Source: Deltaproteobacteria bacterium (GTDB lineage: Bacteria; Desulfobacterota; GWC2-55-46; S146-73). Taken from it: a stretch of DNA of 7,779 bases. This document shows, piece by piece, positions 4,776-7,779 of this stretch. The first letter of the stretch is position 1; each line of letters starts with the position of its first letter. The position numbers were made by a program, and so were the translations under genes. The stretch lies in the NCBI GenBank assembly GCA_015492355.1, contig WGFF01000278.1, positions 1-7,779 of the forward strand, read 5' to 3'. Under the pieces are notes generated by a model. That model had not been told where the DNA came from, searched no databases, and saw nothing but the letters and a program-made list of their open reading frames with translations.

Positions 4776-6110
4776 TTATTCCACAAAGGCAACCACCATA
4801 TCCATCACGTTCGTCCCTGTGGGACCTGTTATAAAGAGGTCTCCGAGGTTTTTGAAGAAATTATAGGAGTCGTTCTCCCTGAGGTATCTCTTCCAGTCCA
4901 TACCCTTTAATCTCGCCCGTCTGAGTGTTGAGGAGTCAACAAATGCACCAGCCGAATCAGTCGGTCCATCCGTACCATCCGTACCAGCGCAGAGTACCGT
5001 GACCCCCTTGAGCCCATCTATTATACCAGCAAGTACAAGTGCGAATTCCTGATTCCTTCCCCCAAGACCCCTGCCCTTTACCTCGAGGGTCGTCTCCCCG
5101 CCTGCAATTATACATGCAGGTGGCTTGATGGGGTTGGCTGAGCATTTTATCTCCTTTATTATCGAACCCATAAAGCCAGCACACTGGTGTGTTGAGCCTG
5201 TGAGTGTGGATGTGAGGACAAGGGTTTTGAAACCCATACGGAGTGCCATCTTCTTTGCAGTAAGGAGTGCCCGCAGGTTGTCCGCAACAATGATGTTCCT
5301 GCACCTTTTGAATATCCTGTTCCCTGGTTCTGGGGTCTCTTCTATCTTACCCCTCATACCATCCATGAGGTATCTCCTCACAGAAGGTGGGATTCTCTGG
5401 AGGAGACCGTACCTCTTGAGTATCTCCATACAGTGATGGTAGGTTGTGGGGTCTGGAGAGGTCGGTCCTGATGCAATGGTCGAGGGGTCGTTACCAACCA
5501 CATCGGATATAATAAGGGTGATCACCTCTGCAGGATAGAGATTCTTCAAAAGCCTTCCTCCCTTTATGCGGGAGAGATGTTTCCGCACGGTGTTTATCTC
5601 CCCTATGTCAGCGCCTGAGTTTATAAGGAGTCTTGTGGTATACTGTTTGTCCCTGAGTGTTATGCCAGGTGGTGGTGCAGGGAGAAGGGCGGATGCCCCG
5701 CCTGTTATGAGACATATAACGAGATCATCCCTTTTGAGTCCTCTTGTAAGTTCAACAATCCTCTCCGCCCCTTTGATACCATTTCTGTCTGGCAGGGGGT
5801 GGCCTGCCTCTATGACGTGTATCCTTTCGAGCCTGAGGGAATGACCGTATTTTGTAACCACCACACCACCATCGAGTCTGTCCCCCAGAACTTCCTCCAC
5901 TGCCCTTGCCATACCGCATACACCCTTGCCAGCACCTATGCAGATAATATGCCTGTATGAGCGGAGATCATAGGTTGTGGTCCCTGCACGGAGTATATGG
6001 GCACGGGAGAGTTTTACATACCTCTTTACCGCTGTATAAGGTGATACAGCATCTACTGCCCCTTCGAATATACCCTTTAAGAGTCTCTTTCTTGCTTCAA
6101 GGGATTTCAC
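4776..6110 (-). CDS. glycerate 2-kinase, MOFRL family
   Basis: A 444-residue cytoplasmic enzyme expected to phosphorylate D-glycerate with ATP to 2-phosphoglycerate, feeding glycerate from serine, glyoxylate or sugar-acid breakdown into lower glycolysis. Family signatures seen are GAGKGVCGMA (59-68), GGVVVTKYGH (81-90), EAGHPLPD (101-108), ITGGASALLPAP (135-146), NTVRKHLSRIKGG (173-185) and SGPTSPDPTTY (214-224). The C-terminal MOFRL region follows, with AGGETTLEV (336-344), GRGLGGRNQEFAL (346-358), AGTDGTDGPTDSAGA (375-389) and a terminal TGTNVMD (431-437). Length is normal for the family, with no break. The start is GTG at 6110; AAGGGGG, ending 9 nt before it, serves as ribosome site. It converges on cytC with a 65-bp gap and lies downstream of nadE on the same strand. 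The spacer suggests it is not tightly coupled to nadE. Confidence 0.93.
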   Translation of the reverse strand: MKSLEARKRLLKGIFEGAVDAVSPYTAVKRYVKLSRAHILRAGTTTYDLRSYRHIICIGAGKGVCGMARAVEEVLGDRLDGGVVVTKYGHSLRLERIHVIEAGHPLPDRNGIKGAERIVELTRGLKRDDLVICLITGGASALLPAPPPGITLRDKQYTTRLLINSGADIGEINTVRKHLSRIKGGRLLKNLYPAEVITLIISDVVGNDPSTIASGPTSPDPTTYHHCMEILKRYGLLQRIPPSVRRYLMDGMRGKIEETPEPGNRIFKRCRNIIVADNLRALLTAKKMALRMGFKTLVLTSTLTGSTHQCAGFMGSIIKEIKCSANPIKPPACIIAGGETTLEVKGRGLGGRNQEFALVLAGIIDGLKGVTVLCAGTDGTDGPTDSAGAFVDSSTLRRARLKGMDWKRYLRENDSYNFFKNLGDLFITGPTGTNVMDMVVAFVE

Positions 6111-6131
6111 CCCCTGATACCCCCTTTTTTC

Positions 6132-6161
6132 TCAGGTAATGGGTCATCAAATCGGACCTGA
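6132..6161. repeat. 6-bp inverted repeat upstream of the glycerate kinase
   Basis: TCAGGT (6132-6137) and ACCTGA (6156-6161) form a dyad with an 18-bp gap, ending about 20 bp before the kinase GTG. It could be an operator or a leader hairpin. No convincing -10 or -35 boxes were found nearby on the minus strand, so this is tentative. Confidence 0.3.
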
Positions 6162-6193
6162 ATCTTTGTTGTGGGGAAGACCCTCCGGGCTAT

Positions 6194-6221
6194 CGCCCTT
6201 TTCTGGTAAAAAGGCGTTTTT
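6194..6221 (+). terminator. hairpin with T-tract on the plus strand
   Basis: The stem pairs 6194-6202 with 6208-6216 (nine positions, one C-A mismatch, loop CTGGT) and is followed by TTTTT (6217-6221). A smaller competing hairpin, GGGC-TATC-GCCC, lies at 6187-6198. The orientation fits plus-strand transcription, yet no plus-strand gene ends here; both flanking genes are on the minus strand. It may be part of a structured repeat rather than a working terminator. Confidence 0.35.
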
Positions 6222-6231
6222 CCCCTGCCCA

Positions 6232-6270
6232 CTTTCCCCAAAAACTTTAAATTAAAAGTTTTGGGGAAGG
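6232..6270. repeat. long imperfect hairpin in the nadE-glycerate kinase spacer
   Basis: 6232-6248 pairs with 6255-6270 across an A/T-rich loop. The outer part is CTTTCCCCAAAA against TTTTGGGGAAGG (one wobble), then a single bulged A and CTTT/AAAG. No T-tract follows on either strand. It lies downstream of the nadE stop and could stabilise the nadE mRNA end or help terminate it. Confidence 0.5.
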
Positions 6271-6275
6271 GAGTT

Positions 6276-6311
6276 TGAGGGAGACCCCTTTTGTAAAAGG
6301 GGTCTCCCTCA
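6276..6311. repeat. 17-bp perfect palindromic hairpin downstream of nadE
   Basis: 6276-6292 is the exact reverse complement of 6295-6311, separated by only two bases (GT). The arms combine GAGGGAGACCCC with TTTT. It begins about 40 bp beyond the nadE stop in the direction of nadE transcription. It may act as a rho-independent terminator core or an mRNA 3'-end stabiliser, though a T-tract outside the stem is missing on both strands. Confidence 0.6.
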
Positions 6312-6349
6312 GGATACAGACAGATTTCGGATACCCATTACCTTTAACT

Positions 6350-7779
6350 CTATCCCCTGTAGCCATTGGTTATGGGCATCCTTCTGTCCTTTCCAAAGGC
6401 TCTGGGCGTTATCTTTATACCTGGTGGAGACTGTCTTCTCTTATACTCGTTGCGGTCGACCATCTTTACGACCCATTTTACAACATCCTTTTTGAATCCC
6501 AGTGCTGTGATATCCTCTATACTTCTGTCCTCTTCCACATAAGCCCTGAGGATGGGATCGAGCATTTCATAGGGCGGGAGTATGTCCTGGTCTTTCTGGT
6601 CAGGCTTGAGTTCTGCTGAAGGTGCCTTGCGGAGTATCCTCTGGGGGATGAGGGGTCTTCTGGAGGTGGCGTTTATGTAGCTTGCAAGTTCATAGACCAT
6701 GGTCTTCGGTACATCCTTTATCACAGCAAAGCCACCTGCCATATCACCGTAGAGGGTTGCATATCCTACACTCATCTCGCTCTTGTTTCCTGTTGTAAGG
6801 ACGAGCCAGCCGAACTTGTTGCTCAATGCCATGAGTATGTTCCCGCGTATCCTTGCCTGGATGTTTTCTTCTGTCACATCCCATCCCTTTTCACCGAATA
6901 CATCCTTGAGCATCCTGAGATAGCCCTCAAAGGTCTCCTGTATGGGTATGGTTATAAATTCTATCCGTAGGTTCTCTGCAAGCCTCTGAGCATCTTCTCT
7001 ACTCTCTGCGGATGAGTACACAGAGGGCATGAAGACCCCGGTAATGTTCCTGTTTCCAAGAGCCATCGTTGCTATTACAGCGACAAGGGACGAATCTATA
7101 CCACCGCTGAGCCCTATGACCACGTGTTTAAAACCGTTTTTCCTCACATAGTCCCTTGTGCCTACAACCAGGGCTTTTAAGACCTCATCAAGCCTTTCAG
7201 GTGGCTCTGGTATGGATAGGTCTAACGGTCTTTTCTTCTTCCTCTCCACCCTTCTATGGAGGTGTATCTCCTTGAGGTTTCCTGTGTCCATGGAGAGTCT
7301 CTCCTTTCGTCTCCTCGGGTCATGGAGTCTCTTTGTGATTATAGATTCCACATCCAGGTCTGCGACGATAAGGTCTTCCTCAAAAGCCCTGCCCCTTGCA
7401 ATGACCTTTCCTTCCTCGTTGAGTATCATCCCCTGCCCATCGAAGACGAGCTCATCCTGTCCTCCCACCATGTTGTTGTAGGCGACGAACACATCGTTGT
7501 CCAGAGCCCTTGTTGCAAGCATCTCCTCACGTATCCTCACCTTTCCCACATGATAGGGTGATGCATTTATGTTCACGATTATATGTGCACCTGCAAGCGC
7601 CTGAATCCTTGCTGGACCCTCTGGATACCATATATCCTCACATATGCCCACACCGATTGTAATATCATCGAGGGTGAAGTTAAGTGGGGTGGAGCCTGCC
7701 TGAAAGTATCTCTGCTCATCGAAGACACCGTAGTTTGGAAGATACATCTTGTGATACACATCCACCACCTCACCCATGT
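6350..7779 (-). CDS. nadE: glutamine-dependent NAD+ synthetase, 5' end outside the window
   Basis: This is the C-terminal 476 or so residues of a two-domain enzyme that makes NAD+ from deamido-NAD+ with ATP, using ammonia released from glutamine. Counting from the first visible methionine, the end of the nitrilase-like glutaminase domain shows the lysine of YHKMYLPNYGVFDE (K10) and the nucleophile in GICEDIW (C46). The catalytic glutamate would lie in the missing N-terminal part, by family comparison about 100 residues. The synthetase domain shows the ATP pyrophosphatase loop SGGIDSS (224-230), then the conserved TTGNKSEMSVGYATLYGDMAGG stretch, RKAPSAELKPDQ and a terminal QSPPGIKITPRAFG. The methionine at 7777 is almost certainly internal. 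No frameshift is seen. It is a housekeeping gene transcribed toward the glycerate kinase, from which it is separated by a hairpin-rich spacer. Confidence 0.95.
   Translation of the reverse strand, partial: MGEVVDVYHKMYLPNYGVFDEQRYFQAGSTPLNFTLDDITIGVGICEDIWYPEGPARIQALAGAHIIVNINASPYHVGKVRIREEMLATRALDNDVFVAYNNMVGGQDELVFDGQGMILNEEGKVIARGRAFEEDLIVADLDVESIITKRLHDPRRRKERLSMDTGNLKEIHLHRRVERKKKRPLDLSIPEPPERLDEVLKALVVGTRDYVRKNGFKHVVIGLSGGIDSSLVAVIATMALGNRNITGVFMPSVYSSAESREDAQRLAENLRIEFITIPIQETFEGYLRMLKDVFGEKGWDVTEENIQARIRGNILMALSNKFGWLVLTTGNKSEMSVGYATLYGDMAGGFAVIKDVPKTMVYELASYINATSRRPLIPQRILRKAPSAELKPDQKDQDILPPYEMLDPILRAYVEEDRSIEDITALGFKKDVVKWVVKMVDRNEYKRRQSPPGIKITPRAFGKDRRMPITNGYRG

Noticed and set aside
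5125..5844. Plus-strand open frames opposite the glycerate kinase
   Set aside because: They are antisense shadows of a full-length, motif-complete kinase gene, without family features of their own.
7579..7773. 64-residue minus-strand frame overlapping nadE
   Set aside because: It is an alternative frame within the NAD+ synthetase coding region, which carries the conserved catalytic motifs.

Overview
The window looks like the chromosome of a Gram-negative, anaerobic, metal- or sulfur-respiring bacterium. The best guess is a Desulfobacterota or Nitrospirota type lineage, possibly thermophilic. This rests on three adjacent secreted heptaheme c-type cytochromes resembling Geobacter OmcS, heavy AGG arginine use and consensus sigma-70 style promoters. 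The taxon cannot be fixed from sequence alone.

Layout, left half (+ strand). A small one-domain cupin (19-360) comes first. Then follows a cytochrome cluster: cytA (580-1848), cytB (2027-3331) and cytC (3376-4710). Each product has a signal peptide ending just before V-H-K-G and seven heme-attachment motifs. The order of heme motifs and of the histidines around them matches what I remember of OmcS, the subunit of conductive cytochrome filaments. This includes the CxxCHxMHNS histidine that in OmcS ligates a heme of the neighbouring subunit. cytA has its own promoter; cytB and cytC share a second one and form a bicistron. Both promoters (TTGAC[T/A]-N18-TATAAT) are followed by the same roughly 75-nt leader: a stem-loop with two compensatory base-pair changes between copies, then an identical 14-bp hairpin with a T-tract. 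The leader looks like a transcription-attenuation device. cytB and cytC share blocks of perfect DNA identity, including the last 150 bp, which suggests recent duplication or gene conversion.

Right half (- strand). A glycerate 2-kinase of the MOFRL family (4776-6110) converges on cytC. Upstream of it lies a hairpin-rich spacer of about 240 bp. Beyond that is the 3' part of a glutamine-dependent NAD+ synthetase (nadE, 6350 to the window edge), whose start lies outside the window. These two look like ordinary metabolic genes unrelated to the cytochromes.

The part worth attention is 403-4710: three OmcS-like putative filament cytochromes, each with a seventh heme that OmcS lacks and in two different places, under a duplicated, apparently undescribed structured leader. 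No tRNA, rRNA, CRISPR array or transposase gene was seen.
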